This document shows positions 43,901 to 57,116 of a stretch of 64,000 nt of DNA, one piece after another. The stretch spans positions 15,897,501-15,961,500 of the forward strand of contig JASWHV010000011.1 in the NCBI GenBank assembly GCA_030760725.1, read 5' to 3'. Position numbers and translations under genes: made by a program. How positions within the stretch are numbered: the stretch's first letter is position 1; each line of letters starts with the position of its first letter. Source of the DNA: Neostapfia colusana (lineage: Eukaryota > Streptophyta > Magnoliopsida > Poales > Poaceae). Under the pieces are notes generated by a model. The model saw nothing but the letters and a program-made list of their open reading frames with translations, made no database searches and was not told the origin of the DNA.

Positions 43901-45450
43901 CACATGTTAACATGTTGACCATAAAAGATTTACAATCCCAACTATGTGAAGAGTTCGCAAAGCTCAACTTATGCTTGGTGAATCATACAGAAGCTATAGC
44001 AATGGAAGTTGATTCAACCCTGGAACAAGATATACGGAATGGTCAAAAGAATGATGAAAAGATTAAAGAGATTAAGCAGTTGATCAAAGAAAACAAGGCC
44101 CCGGGATTTAGAGAAGATGAGAACGGTATCATATGGCATGGTAAAAGAATATGTGTACCAGACATCAAGGAAATAAAGAAGTTAATATTAAAAGAGGCTC
44201 ATGATTCTGATTATTCTATCCATCGTGGAAGTACAAAGATGTATCATGATCTTAAAACAAGGTATTGGTGGTATGGAATGAAAAGAGATGTTGCAGAACA
44301 TGTGGCATTGTGTGACACATGTCAACTAGTCAAAGCAGAACATCAAAGGCCTGCAGGGCTATTACAACCACTAAAGATACATGAATGGAAGTGGGAAGAA
44401 ATAGGGATGGACTTTATAGTGGGTTTGCCCAGAACACAAATAGGGTATGATTCTATCTGGGTGATAGTGGATAGATTGACAAAAGTTGCTCACTTCATTC
44501 CAGTGAAGGAAAATTACAACGGTTCCAAACTAGCAGAACTATATATGTCAAGAATAGTCTGCCTACATGGTGTACCTAAAAAGATAGTATCAAATAGAGG
44601 TACACAGTTCACTTCGAGGTTTTGGCAGAAATTACATGAGTCTATGGGGACTCGATTAAATTTCAGCTCTGCATATCATCCACAAACTGACGGGCAAACA
44701 GAAAGGACTAATCAAATTCTTGAAGATATGCTCAGAGCTTGTGCTCTCAAAAATAGTAGGAGTTGGGATAAGAACTTGCCATATGCAGAGTTCTCCTATA
44801 ATAACAGCTACCAAGCCAGCATGAAGATGTCCCCATTTGAGGTCCTATATGGGAGAAGATGCAGAACACCACTATTTTGGGATCAAATAGGTGAAAATAA
44901 GGTGTTTGGGCCTGAAGTGTTAAAAGATGCAGAAAAGAAAGTAAGAGAAATTCGCAATAACCTAAAGATAGCTCAAACAAGACAAAAGAGCTATGCAGAC
45001 ACAAGGCGAAGAGAACTAGTCTTCAAAGTGGGAGACTATGTGTATCTCAGAGTGTCACCTATGCGTGGACTAAGGAGATTTAAAGTAAGAGGAAAGCTAG
45101 CACCTCGGTATATCGGACCATTCAAGATACTGGAACGCAAGGGGGAGGTAGCATATCAGTTGGAGTTACCCTCTCGATTGTCGGATGTACACGACGTGTT
45201 CCACGTATCACAACTCAAGAAGTGTCTGAGAACACCAGAAGAACATCTGCCAATGGATGAGTTGTACATACAGGAAGACCTCTCATATACCGAGTACCCC
45301 GTCAAAATTCTTGACACAGTGGAAAAGGTCACAAGAAACAAAATAATTCGCATGCATAAGGTTCAATGGAAACATCATCCCGAGACAGAAGCTACATGGG
45401 AAAGGGAAGATGAACTCAGATCACAATTCCCTGATCTATTTCCTTTATAA
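41000..45450 (+). pseudogene. Element 2 gag-pol polyprotein with one frameshift
   Basis: About 1,483 residues apart from one lost base. Gag domain with ADWWTAY (about residue 126) and zinc knuckle CFNCGETGHYANRC (residue 337); protease LFDSGATHSF (about 397); RT VDYRALNEV (611), LRSGYHQLKI and FIDDIL (708); RNase H VYCDASG and TDHKSLKYIF (43560-43780); integrase finger ending CDTCQLVK (44310), VDRLTK, then SNRGTQF where the family has SDRGTQF (codon 44593-44595), and TDGQTERTNQ; chromodomain-like tail VKILD...KVQWKHHPETEATWE (45295-45430). The frame breaks at 43349-43351 (three Gs where element 3 has four), between RT and RNase H. Gag, protease and RT are untouched. ATG 41000 abuts an AG acceptor. 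Confidence 0.95.
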
Positions 45451-45454
45451 AAGC

Positions 45455-45493
45455 AATCTCGAGGACGAGATTTTTCTTAAGGGGGGTAGAGTT
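45455..45493 (+). other. Pre-PPT hairpin and polypurine tract (element 2)
   Basis: Stem AATCTCG/CGAGATT with loop AGGA (45455-45472), just after the pol stop, then CTTAAGGGGGGTAGAG before the 3' LTR. Same arrangement as element 1. Confidence 0.85.
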
Positions 45494-48400
45494 TGTAACG
45501 ACCGAATTGTGCAAAACGTGGCAAAACCCTCACCCCCTCTTCCTCCCCCACTGCCCCAGGGCCCAGCCGACGGCTTTCTTCCCCGAGCAACCGCTCCCTT
45601 CCCTCTCTCTCTCTCTCACCGATTCTATTATCGCATGTGGGGGAAAACTCTTGCAACCGGCCGAATCTCGCGCCCTCTCCGCCAACCGGCGCCGCAGCAA
45701 CCGCCGCCTCCTCCCCACCTATAAATACGGCCCGGCCCCGGCCATTTCAACCCACAGAAGTCGCTCACACTCACCCGATCGGAAAAACCGCCATTTTCTC
45801 CAATTCTTCGAAAACTCACGTTGATCTTCATCTCCAACGATCCCTACACCCTTCTACAGCCTCCAGAACAAGTTCCCGACCAAATTCTTCGAAGAAACAA
45901 GCCTGGAGACTGATCCCGACGAAGATCGCCGGAGTCTTCTCACTGCCGCCGTCGATCACGTGTCTCCGGCCAATTCCGGTCTCCAAAACCCTCATAGGTG
46001 AGTTCCCCATCCTCTCCTCTCTCTCCTAGTGCAAATAGATCAAAGAATGGTTGAGAAATCGGGAAAACCGAATGTTTCCGGCCACCGCCGCCGCTCGCCG
46101 GCGATCGCACGGCCGCCGGACTCGGGGGAGAAGGGTCGGGGGCGACGTGGCCGCTTCGGGTGCGTTGATTTCGAGCCAACGGCTCCGATTAGACCGCGCA
46201 TACCGGTTCGGTTATTTAAATCTGGGCCGTTGATCTCAGATCCAACGGCCCATATTCAAAACAGTTATATACGTTGGGAATTTCACAGAGGGACCCCTGG
46301 GGATTTAAACAAATAGGGAATAGCCCCGGGTTCTTACAGAATCAACCCTGAGTTCATAGAAAATTGGAAAAATTACTTTGGAATAGCCAAATAGCCCCTG
46401 TACTTTTTAGAAATTGGTAAAATAGTTAGGAAAATTCAATCTGAACCCTAGAAAGTTTGAAATTGTTACAGATTAGTCCAAAACAGTTTTAAAAGTTTGT
46501 TTTAATCCTGTAATTAATCAAATAAGACTAAATGAATTCTGGAAAATGGTAGAAATTTATTTTTAGCACTGTTAAAACATTCTGAACAGAATAAAAATTC
46601 TGAATTTAAATATAACAGTTTACAAATGCTGATATTATTTATATAGTGACAATTAACTTGGAAAAATCAAAGTAAAAATTATATATATTCCAGAAAATTT
46701 TGGAAATTTATTTAAAAGGTGTAAAATTATTCTGTTATCATATTTTTGTACATATATAATTTCTGTGATCCAGAATAATTATTTAAATGATTAAAAATGT
46801 ATTTTAAGCATTAAATAAATACTGAAAAATAGATAAAAATAATATATATTAAATAAAAATTTTGGAAACTGTTCTAAATACTTAAATAGGTTCTGAAGTG
46901 CAGAAATTAGAAATATGAGTTCTGAAAATCATTATAATAATAATTTAAATGATTTTCTAGGATTTAATTAATTACAACAATTAACATGAAAAACTATAAA
47001 ACTCTAAAACTTATTCAAATCATCCCACAAACTGAAAATGAATGTTTAGCTGTGGCAATAGTAAAGTAGAAGGAATTTGAAATTTATTTTCATTACAACC
47101 CACATGAAATGATACAAAAACAATAGGTGCATGTGTATATACAAATATATGTGATTTTAAATACATTGATAGGATCCTTATGGCATGTTTGGCATTGTTT
47201 TGTGTGCATATGAATGACTAGAACCAAGTCAAGAACTACACCCAAATCTTCAAGAGCAAAAATTTGAAGTGAATCACCCTTCCTTCAAAGGCAAGTGTTC
47301 CTTGATCACTTTGTTCCTATTCTAGGATGAATAGTTAGATTATTTGCATGATGTCTTTAATATGAAACCCAGTGTAGGATGTTTCCCTAGTTTCATTGCT
47401 TTATCTTTCCTTGCAAAACCATGGAGGGAATTAGATAGGATTTGATGGTTATCATTTTATGTGCTTAGCCATGCTTAGAACTTTAGAGATGAATGAAATG
47501 TAGTTGATACTAGTCTTATGGATTATATGAAAGACACAAGTGTATGTGTCATGTGGTTATGAATCTAGACAGGCTGGTTGTTTGGTTGGTGCTTCGTGCA
47601 CGAGACTCGGGAATGAGTTAGTGCCTGTCCTAGATTCTAAGGACCGGTTCATGGAACAGTTAACCCGGATTTACAGTGCCACCACAAGACTGAGATGGGG
47701 CAGCTTGGCCAATTAATTAGGAGTTTGCCGGTATAGTATGAGTGTTTGGATGGTGCGGGGAATGGGAGTCCATTTTTGACTGCCCTGGGAACTGCAAGGC
47801 TCAAGAGGGGGCTTCTGTAGGGGAGGGTTACTCCCAGGAACTACAGCGGTGAAACCTCAGTGGGCTTGTACTTGCCGGTAGACCCTTTGTAAAGGCCATG
47901 TAGTGATCTCCTGATCGCACACCAAAGGAAGTGTGTAATGTGGCTTGCAACCACGGATATCAGGGAGGTTTCTTAGTCCACCTGGCAACAGGGGATGAAA
48001 TCACTACTTGTGGGTAAAGTGGTACAATCTCTGCAGAGAACCAAACTGTCATGACAGCCGTGCTCACGGTCAAGAGCGGCTTGGACTTGTCCATGATTAG
48101 AGAAACATGGAAGTGAGTCAAAAGAGGTTGTTGGGTGGTGTAACCTGACATTAATGACTTAATTATGATGATGGTGGGATTATCACTTAGTAAGACAGGT
48201 TGCTAATCAAAGCTAAGACTTAGGATTAATGCATAGTGCTTAACCATGTTAGCCTTCCCTTGCTATTGGCCTTCATAACATTCTTTCCTACACTTGCTGA
48301 GTACCTTCGGTACTCAAACTTGCTTTTGTTGGATATCATATGTTGACTCAGGTGCAAATGAAGACGTAGACTTTGACGAGGAGTACTTCGATCCCGAGGA

Positions 48401-48659
48401 GTTATTCTAGGTTGGCGAAACCCCCGGGCAACGCCTGTGGAGATGGAGCACCCATGATGTAGTCTTCCGCTGTTGTGTTTAATGTATTGGTACTAATAGT
48501 TAATATTTTATGAACAATGATGTAATATTATGATGTACGTTAAACTTGGCTTGTAATATAATGATATTACACTCTTGTCGGCACATGTATGAATCAACTG
48601 ATCCTGGCATACATGTGAGTATACGCTCGGGTATTTCTTATGGAATACCGGGTGTGACA
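45494..48659 (+). repeat. Element 2 3' LTR
   Basis: 3,166 bp, the same length as the 5' LTR. About ten single-base differences by eye, e.g. in the CT-rich run near 45616, near 46252 and 46271, and at 48062. TATA 45720-45727; E2 47222-47290; E3 48352-48410. Followed by ATATT. Confidence 0.95.
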
Positions 48660-49576
48660 ATATTAATTTTTCCCTAGTTTCTTACTATGTCACGACTCAG
48701 TGTACAAGTATGATCACTACCGTGAGCGACGCTGATTCGAATCAAAAACACCCGGCTGACATGACACATACGCCCGTTCGATACCGGTGATCAACAATCC
48801 CCTCAACATTGTATGTGGCAACCTTTCACACGACACCCAAATATCAAATCGGTCCCACCGACTTGGATTAAGCCGCACTACGGCAAACCCTCATAGAGCC
48901 GACTTCTCTATCCTTTCAGCATCTGCATAAGACGGTGGGGATTGCCTCGACACCCAGGTTAACATGTTACATCGGTTTCCTGGGTCCCATATAGCCAGTA
49001 TGCATCCGGTACACAACTCAAAGTTGCCCAGCGGGGCCGCACACAAAAACGGGCCTTAATCGACTCAGACAGAGACTAGGCTCACAGGACCATGTCCTTG
49101 AGTCTACTGCCCGGTCTCCATTTCCATCTAAGAGGATTAATTCCCAACTCTTCCGATTGATCCCCCTTAATCCCGGTTCACGAGTTGGTAACGCCCTACT
49201 CGAGTTATGCCTCTTTAAAACCACTTTTGTTAACTTGAGAACAGCAGTTATAATTAAGTGATAACCTAATCTAAATCAAACTCCAGGGTTTTTTTGGGTC
49301 ATGCATGTGGAGTGTCATACAAACCTAGCCATAATGCAAAACTAATATTCTAGGCAATATAAACTTTATACAAATAAAACTTGTAAATTTGGATGCAACC
49401 AGGGCTTGCCTTATTGTTGATCCCAACTAAAGTTTCTGTCAACAAGGGCAAGTTAGTGGCCTCCGAAGTCTTCTCGAGATGTTTCTCTATTGAAATGATC
49501 AAATATAAAGATGTGTCACATTATGAAATAATGTGCCATATCAAACTACAGAAGCAAACTATATGCAAACATAGGA
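48660..49576 (-). mobile_element. LTR A, segment 2
   Basis: Resumes directly after element 2 and its ATATT copy. It holds the inverse of the structured block (TACGTCACGGT-like near 48690, CCAGTATGCATCCGGTA near 48995) and a degenerate E2 near 49410-49490 with its inverse GC donor (GGGCTTGCC). It is broken by LTR B at 49577. Confidence 0.8.
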
Positions 49577-52500
49577 TGTGGGGGACCACCCCGTGGTTCA
49601 CCCACTCCAGGATCGCAGAGGGTGGTGCCGTGCGATGCGGCACCCAATAGCACACAGAAAAAGAATATGAACAACATACAAACTTTTATTTGACATAAAA
49701 CAGTGGAAGTCTTTTTACAAAACTTAATTATACAGCAGAAGTATTATACATAGCTAGTCTTTAATCCTATCAACGCAAAAGTGCAGCCGTCCAGCCCGGG
49801 GACGCTACACACTAGCAACATAGAACCGGAGATCACGGTGGCGTGCAGGGCTCCAGCTCGGCCGTGTACCCCGATGGGGGCATCGCCTCGTCCTCGGAAC
49901 TTTCCTCATAACTCTCACCTGCACACAACTCAAATAATGCAACCGTGAGCATGATGGCTCAGCAAGGCTTAACCGACAACCCTAGTCATAGAACTCTACA
50001 TGCAGAGATGTGTAATATAGGAAAAAGACTTTGCAATAAAGACACACCTACATGTTGATCCTTACTTTCAGTTTTATAGCAACCGTTTCATGTGCCTTAG
50101 GCAGCCCTCACATCGGAAGTCCACAATCAAACAAGAAACGCTTTCCTCCGATGTGGTGATGCACAAAGTGGAAGATAACTTAATTAGCCCTAAAACTACA
50201 GCATCCAAGGTTTCAAGACATTAATAGTTCAATGCAGCATATTCATCTGGCTTATTTCACTTCTTACTACGTCACAGTGCAGTGAACAAGCGGTACTCAA
50301 ATAACCGCGAGGGACGGTGATTGCAATCAGGAGACACCAGGATAACACGTCACATACACCCACTTTCAGAAGTGTGGTGCTTGACACCTTCCTACTCTGT
50401 TGTATGCAACAACCTTTCAAAGGCAACCCAAATGCCGAACCGGTCCATCCGTAATAGGCAGGAGGTCCCCGCGTGGAGAGTGTCTGTGCCCACCGGCAGA
50501 TTTACACCTTGCTACCCTCAACCCAGTTCTATAAAACCGTTGGGTAAGCCTCGGAACCCAGGTTAACCAATTACATCGGTTTCCTGGTTCCCATATGCCA
50601 GTATGCATCCGGTACTGTTCGATACTTGTCCAGCAGGGCCGCACACGGCTCGGTGCTCAATTGACACCAACAGGGCTACGCATGTGAGACCTACGCTCAC
50701 TGCATCCTATCCCCCCTGCTGGGTCTCAGTTTCACAATCTTAAGCCATTGTCTACCTCTTTCCATACCGTGTGAATAAATAACTATCTCGCGAGTAGATT
50801 CCAACCACTCGACTTCTACCGAGATCCTAAGAATATTAGCATGACATTCTCTACTTGTCGAGTTTGTAAACTACCCAACCCTCCATAGGATTTAAAGGTT
50901 ATGCAAGTAGGGTTTCAAACACCTTAACTCTAATGCAATCATTTCAACCTAGACATAAGTGATACAAATAAAAACTTTGTAAAAGGTACTTAAATGCAAA
51001 CCGGGGCTTGCCTGGTTGCGAGTCAAAGGAGAAGTTAGCATCGGGTGGGAGTACGTCCAACGGCTCTGGCGTATCCTCAACTTCGGTCACTATATGAAAT
51101 GTAACAAAATATATGCATAAGTGCTAAGGCATTATAAGAATTCAACTTCTATTCATAGCTACTGCTATTTAGGATCCTTAATTGGCTTTGGGATTTTCCA
51201 GTGGATATTAGACTCTCTAAAGATGATCTGAGCAAAATTTGGAGAAATTTCATTGCACCTTGTGGTCTCCAAAATTTCCACAAGTACAATGCTCCTCTGA
51301 ATTTTGAGCCCAAATCTGGAGTTTTAACATGTGTAACCGTGGAAGATCTAATTAGGGTAGGCCTCCATGGTTCTAACAAAATTTGTTTCACCATTTTTGG
51401 AGCTACCAACAGAGAGATATGAAGTTTTGAAGATGGACAGGAGTTCTGAATAGTTTCTGTTTAGAATTTGAATTTCCAAATAAAGGCTGAACTTTGGAAG
51501 GTAATTTAGCCTAGCAAATGAACTCCAATGAAGCTCAAATTTTTAATGGAGACCAGTAATTATGAAAAGGATTAGCTTCCCAAATTTGGGAATGTTTCAT
51601 AAAGAATTGCTCCTGAAATAAATCACTAAATGATTTACTAAAAACAATTCTACAGAAATTCCTGGGCATTTTCGTAGCAAGCAATTTGTTCCTCTGTGAA
51701 GTGCTCCTCATGAGGATTCCAACAAAATTGGTTTCACCCTTTTTGGAGTTTTCTACACAAAGTTATGGGCTTGCAAAGATTAGCTAATTTCTGGAATTAT
51801 TTGCTTAACAGAAACTTTAAATAATTGTGATCGGGCCCACTGTTTTAAATCGGATCAGTGGAATTGCGGCAACACCGGGGCTACAGAGTTAACCCCCGCA
51901 GCCACAGCCGATCCCGCGCCGGGTCGGAGTCACTGACAGGTGGCCCGCGCCTCCCTCGTCTTCTACCTCGCGCCCGCGCGCCTCCCCGCAGCTGCCCTCG
52001 CCGGAGAGCTCGCCGGAATGATGTTCCCGTGCCCCAACCTTCGCCAAACTCACCGTTACTGCCTATTTCCACACGGGAAACATGCTACCGGTCCATCCCG
52101 TCACCGACGATGGTCGGAGATGGGCGTGCGACGGTGGCAGCGACTTTGGTGACTCCAGCGACATGGTACTCCTTCGGTGAGCCTGGAAACCGGCCACGGT
52201 TTGGTCCTACAGCACCACCGTGACATGGAGAACCCGGAACACAACCCTGATCCCTCAGGAAACGGCCGGAAGCATAAGCTCACCATGCGACCGAAGTGGT
52301 TTTGCGCCGCCGGGAGGGAAAACATGGAGAACCCTTCGAAATCTGCACGGTTTTGCTTGCCGTTTGCTCTAGAATGGTCGCTATGGTTTGTATAACCTAT
52401 GCCTAGCCTCTGGTGAATCCTAACTCCATATGGCCGAGGAATTTCCCGTTTCCTTAACCTCTGTTCAAAGAAACCGCTGGCGACAAATTTCAAATTCCGG

Positions 52501-53578
52501 CCGACCTAGGCTACAACCTAGCTCCAAACTGGGAAGACAGCAAGAAGGGTCGACCATGCACCTAGGACGCCGGTTGGTTGAGCGTGAACGCGTCTGAGGC
52601 GGCCGGTCGACGGTGCAGCATCGTGCTCTGTTTTCCTCGGAGCAGAACAGCTCGGCACCGGTGTAGACGGCCGGCCACGGGCTGGGGAACGGTGGAAAAC
52701 ATCGAGGGGGCATCAGCGGAGCTGGTGGGTGGCTCAGCTAGGCGCTAACCCGGCGAGAAGTCGATCGACGATGAGGGACCGAGAGCAATGGCACGGCTGG
52801 GTTGTTTTCAGTCGCACGCTCGAGCGAGGCTAAGGTTGCTTCGGTGTAACGTGGAGGAGAGAAGAAGAGCACTCGGGCTGCCACTTTGATCACCCACGCG
52901 CACGAGCTGACGTCGGGAGCAAGCGAGGCAAGCAGCTCGGTGGCGCACGGTGATCACCCGAGGGCAGCAAAAACAGTCGGTTGTGAATAATGTGTGGCTG
53001 ACAAAGGGGTACCATCCCCTCTCATTTCTTAATCAAAATTTTCTCACAGCTACTCACAATTGAATGCTTTGCTTCACCTCAAAGTCAAGGTTTGAAAATT
53101 TAAATTCCAACTAATTTTAATTCTAGTGTGGACTTTGAATTGAGTTTGGTTAATTGAATTTGAAATGGAATTTGAACTATTCATTTGCATTGTTCGAAAA
53201 GCATAGCAAACCAACTCCAATATATCTCAATTTTGGCATGGCTACCATTTCAAATGTGGAGAATACATTTGTGGAACCAACTTTGCAAATTGAAGAAGTT
53301 GGGTTTTGAAACGGAAATTTAAATTCAGATTAGAGGGCTTCCCCTTTTAAATTCCAAACAAATATTAGCACCCCTCCAAATGAGCTGAAATTTGGAAGTT
53401 GAATATTTGACATGTGAATATCCAAGTTATGAATTCAGATCTTCATGTTTGGAAGTTTTGGTAAGTTTGAATCACCACTTTGAACTCACACCGTTGTAAT
53501 TCAAAGTTTTAATTCCCCTCATTTTTCCTAAGTGTAAAAGTGTTGAAATTCTTGCTACCACTTTTTCGGGATTTTACA
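49577..53578 (-). mobile_element. LTR B: reversed solo Tekay-like LTR
   Basis: Plus-strand ends TGTGGGGGACC (49577) and CCGAAATTTTACA-type (…TTTTACA, 53578), 4,002 bp. Flanked by TAGGA (49572-49576) and GAGGA (53579-53583), an imperfect duplication with one change. On the minus strand: U3 (53578-52980), GC-rich leader (52960-51850), AT-rich part, E2 (51089-51012), structured block (50830-50270), E3 (49918-49833). No internal region, so a solo LTR. It is nested in LTR A. Confidence 0.85.
49833..51089 (-). other. E2-E3 acidic mini-exons, LTR B
   Basis: Minus strand: E2 51089-51012 (78 nt, one codon shorter than in element 1) after CATATAG, with GC donor GCAAGC, reading VTEVEDTPEPLDVLPPD. E3 49918-49833 after GTGTGCAG, reading GESYEESSEDEAMPPSGYTA and on to a TGA. 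Phase is conserved and no stop interrupts, although the LTR is old. Confidence 0.55.
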
Positions 53579-55241
53579 GAGGATTCCATAATTGAAATTT
53601 TTACAGAGGCTTTCTAATATCATGCTAGGGGTATGGTAAAATTTCCAGAAACTTTTGAGGAAGGAGTTGGCCAGAAGAATTCTCGGAACCTTTAACTTTC
53701 AGTGATTTATAGGAATTTAATTAGACTTGTTCATATGGAGAAATTTGATATCCTAATACGTATGGAGCTAAGGTTCCTAGGAAAATTTGTTTCAAAATTT
53801 TCTAAGCCTTTTTGCTGGCCAGAAATGCTTGTTGAAGCTCATTCTATTTTTTGGAATTAGTTTCTGTGATTTTTCAGCCCATTTAAATAAACCTGAGAAA
53901 AACCTACTGATTAAGCGCTCCTAATCATCTCCAAAAATCCTGACTGTAGCTCAGGAACTATTAGAAGGATTTGCTGCCCAAAATTGGGAATGTTTCATAA
54001 AGGATTGCTCCTGGAATAAATCTCTAAAGGATTTACTAAAAACAATTCTACAGAAATTCCTGGGCATTTTCATAGCAGGCACTTTGTTTCTCTGCAAAGT
54101 ACTTCTTATAAGGAATCCAACAAAATTTGTCTCACCAATTTTGGAGCTTTCTACCCAGAGTTATGGATCTTTCAATTTTGAACAACTTTCTGTTTGAGTT
54201 TTATACAGAGCACTCAAATGGGGGGCCCACGGGTCAGTCTTCTTCAACCTCCCGACAGAACCCTGCGCGTGCATGCCGGAACCGAAGATGACGTGCCTCA
54301 TTCTCCTCCAATTCTCAACCATTTTCGACGAAGTTTCACCCTAAACGTTCCTCGGACCACGGCGCAACCGCCGGGCAACCTTTCATCGCATGAAAGCGAC
54401 CAGAACCCACTCGGCATTGGTGGGGCGGCTTGGAGTTGCGGCGCCGGCATGGAAAACGGCCTCCCCGAGCCTAAATTGACTAGAAAAGTTGCCCTAAAGC
54501 ATCACTAGAGCAAGTAGAACGGGACTCCACCCCTAACCCGAGCTAACAACGGCGGCAAAATGGCTGTCACCGGTGAACCGCCCCATTTTTGCCGGCGGCA
54601 GCGATTTCCCGTCGCCCATGGTGGAGGAAGGTCGGTTTCCTTCGACCTTTGGCGTGGGAGGGTGCTAGAGCTCAAGGTTGCTGTGGTTTGAATTGCATGA
54701 GCATTGATCACGCGGTTTAGGCGAATTTTGCAACTTCTCTACGGTCGGTTCTACACGTGCTCCGGCGCCAAAAACCAAATTCCGGTGAGCCATCGTCGGA
54801 GAAGAGCAAAAGGAGCATGGGAGAAGGATCAAGACCTCGTGACGCACCTCTGTGAGCTTTGGAGCACGCCGGAGAGGCTCGGAGATGGCCGGGCAACGTT
54901 GAACCGTGAGGGCGAGGTCATGCTCTATTTTCTCTTGTTAGAACGGCTCAGCACCGGTTGTAGAAGACCAGCCACGGGCTGAGAAGCGGTGACAAACGTC
55001 GGGGAGTTGCCAGCGCAGCCTCTGAGATGCTCAGCCGGTCGTCCAACTTGTTGGAACTGCTCAGCGGCGATCAACCGAGGGGCGGGCGGAGTTTTTGTCG
55101 AGTGAGCGCGTGAGGAAACGAAAAGCTGATGAGTTTATCGGGTGAGCAGGCGAAGAACCAATTGGTTTGTGCACTGAGGTTACCGACAGCTGAAAGAAAT
55201 GATCAAACCGACGCGGGAAGCAGAGACATGCACTGCTCGGT
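53579..55241 (-). mobile_element. LTR A, segment 3
   Basis: AT-rich intron-like part (53579-54200) and GC-rich leader (54200-55130) of the same reversed LTR. It repeats stretches of LTR B, e.g. TACAGAAATTCCTGGGCATTTT at 51650 and 54050. It is cut by element 3 at 55242; about 0.6 kb of U3 should lie beyond element 3, outside the window. The short open frames here are not credible genes. Confidence 0.7.
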
Positions 55242-55656
55242 TGTAACACCCCAAATTTTGATTCAAAACCCAAAACCATGTTCAGAGGGGAATTTAAAAA
55301 TTTTTGGACGTGTTGCATGTTTTGCAAAAATTCAAATTCAAACTGGAATTCAAATTATACCCAAAACAGAAAAGAAATGGAAAAAGAAAAAGGAAAACGG
55401 GAAAAAACTGGCCAGTGGGCCGAAACCCGCCAGCCGGCCCAGCTACTCCCGCGCCAGCCCGCCCCCGCGCGCGCCGCGCTGCCTCTCACTGACGGGTGGG
55501 ACCCACCTGTCATCCCTAACCCCGAGCCCCCGCGACCTCGGACTTTTCTCCCGAGCGCGCGAAATCGAAACCGACCGGGAAAGCCCGTCCCGCAGCCGAA
55601 TTCTGGACCCAGAGGACTCCAACTCGATCACAACAGACCCACCGCCCTCCCCCGGC

Positions 55657-55664
55657 TATAAAAA
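55657..55664 (+). promoter_or_regulatory. TATA box, element 3 5' LTR
   Basis: TATAAAAA in a GC-rich context, at the equivalent place to element 2's TATAAATA. Confidence 0.75.
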
Positions 55665-55930
55665 CCCCAGCTCCGATCAGTTTTTTCCACGCGATCGCCG
55701 ATTTTCACTCCGGTGAGCACCGAGACCTTCGCCGGTGAATTTTGGCCGATCTAAGCTTGGAAACTCTGATCTAACTCGCTGGTTTTGATCCACCGCCTCC
55801 GGGGAACTTTGCAGGTGCAGAAAACTCGGAGAGTTACGGTGTAAACGCAGCGCCGACGAGCTTCGCCGTGGTTTTGCTTCGGACCTCGCCGCCGATCACT
55901 TTCCAGGACCCCCGAGCTCGAGAAAACCCC

Positions 55931-55940
55931 CGAGGTGAGA
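55931..55940 (+). promoter_or_regulatory. Splice donor-like site in the element 3 leader
   Basis: CGAG|GTGAGA closes an ATG-free GC-rich leader, the positional equivalent of element 2's donor at 37007. Confidence 0.55.
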
Positions 55941-57116
55941 TCCCTGACCTCCCCTCTACCGATCTAGGCCATAAGATCACAGTTCTAGGCAGAATTCTCG
56001 AGGACCCAAAACTTTCCGGCGAGATCGCCGCTTCCCGCCGCCGTGCGCCGCCGGCAGCGCCGCCCGCGTTCGATCAGAGCGACGTGGCCGCATGTGCGCC
56101 GTTTATTTTAAATCGCACGGTAGACTTTAAAACCCCGCGTACCGGTTCGATCTTATAATCTCAGCCGTCGGTTTAAAATCGGACGGACCACGTCAGCCCC
56201 GCGTTATAAAGACTGGAATTCTTACGTGCTACCCCCTGGGGTTCTCTGGAATTGAGAGCTAGCCCCGGAAACTTCAGATCTAGCCCCTGGAACTCCAGAA
56301 AATCATGTAAATTCATTTAAAAATCAGTTTTAACCCCTGGACTTAATAGAAATTAGGAAAAACACCTCTGATAAGTGTAGCTAGACCCCTGGAAGTTATG
56401 AAAATAATATTATAGACCCTGTAAGGGGGTGAATTCATTATTTTAGCACTGTTTAGTATTTGATTTAGAAAATTAAATATGTAACTAGTGTTTAAGAATT
56501 AAAAAGGGGGACAAACATAATTGTCAAAATTAATTAAAAACTTTCTCAGTACTTAGAAAATTTTGGAGTGAGATAAAAATATATTTTTGGGCTGAAATAA
56601 ATCTGTTTCATCTATTATTCACATTTATTAGTATAGGGACACATTTTTAAGTAAAGAATAGTTAAAGAAAAATAGGGAAAATAATTATGAAATAGTATAC
56701 ATCATAAGCCATGGTCAAAATATGATTTTAAATTAGTTAGGACCAGAACCTAATCTGTTTAGGTGATGAGTATTACTAATTTAATAATAAAATACACAAT
56801 TATGCATAGGAATATAAATCTGAAAATATAGCAACTAGTAAATGATAAATGGAGTTTCTAAAATACAAAGAATTCAGTTTAGGGTTGGTAGAAATTCTGA
56901 AGGCACATATGGAGAAGAAAAATACTTTTCATACACACCTGGTAGTGAAAAGGTGTAGTAATTTAATATGAGGAATTTATTTAAAACTGAAACACAACAC
57001 ATATAATTGTAAATGAATTTCATAAATGTGAATGTGTGGTTTGTATGAAGTGTAAGTGTGAACTATGTCTTATGGATTGTTGTTTTTCTTTTGCTATGTG
57101 TGATGGTATGAAGTAG

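Larger units (their letters stand above)
36504..48659 (+). mobile_element. Element 2: young, complete Tekay-like chromovirus with H3-tail-like ORF1
   Basis: 12,156 bp flanked by ATATT (36499-36503 and 48660-48664). The LTRs have equal length (3,166 bp each) and I count about ten differences between them. PBS, ORF1, gag-pol, hairpin, PPT and 3' LTR are all in place. Only one frameshift (43349-43351) and one integrase catalytic substitution separate it from an apparently intact element. The insertion lies in LTR A, so it is younger than LTR A. Confidence 0.96.

Noticed and set aside
53579..55241. Several frames of 60-195 residues in the reversed LTR region and at its border
   Set aside because: They lie in GC-rich LTR leader sequence, run across the element 3 junction or are antisense to it, and show no domain.
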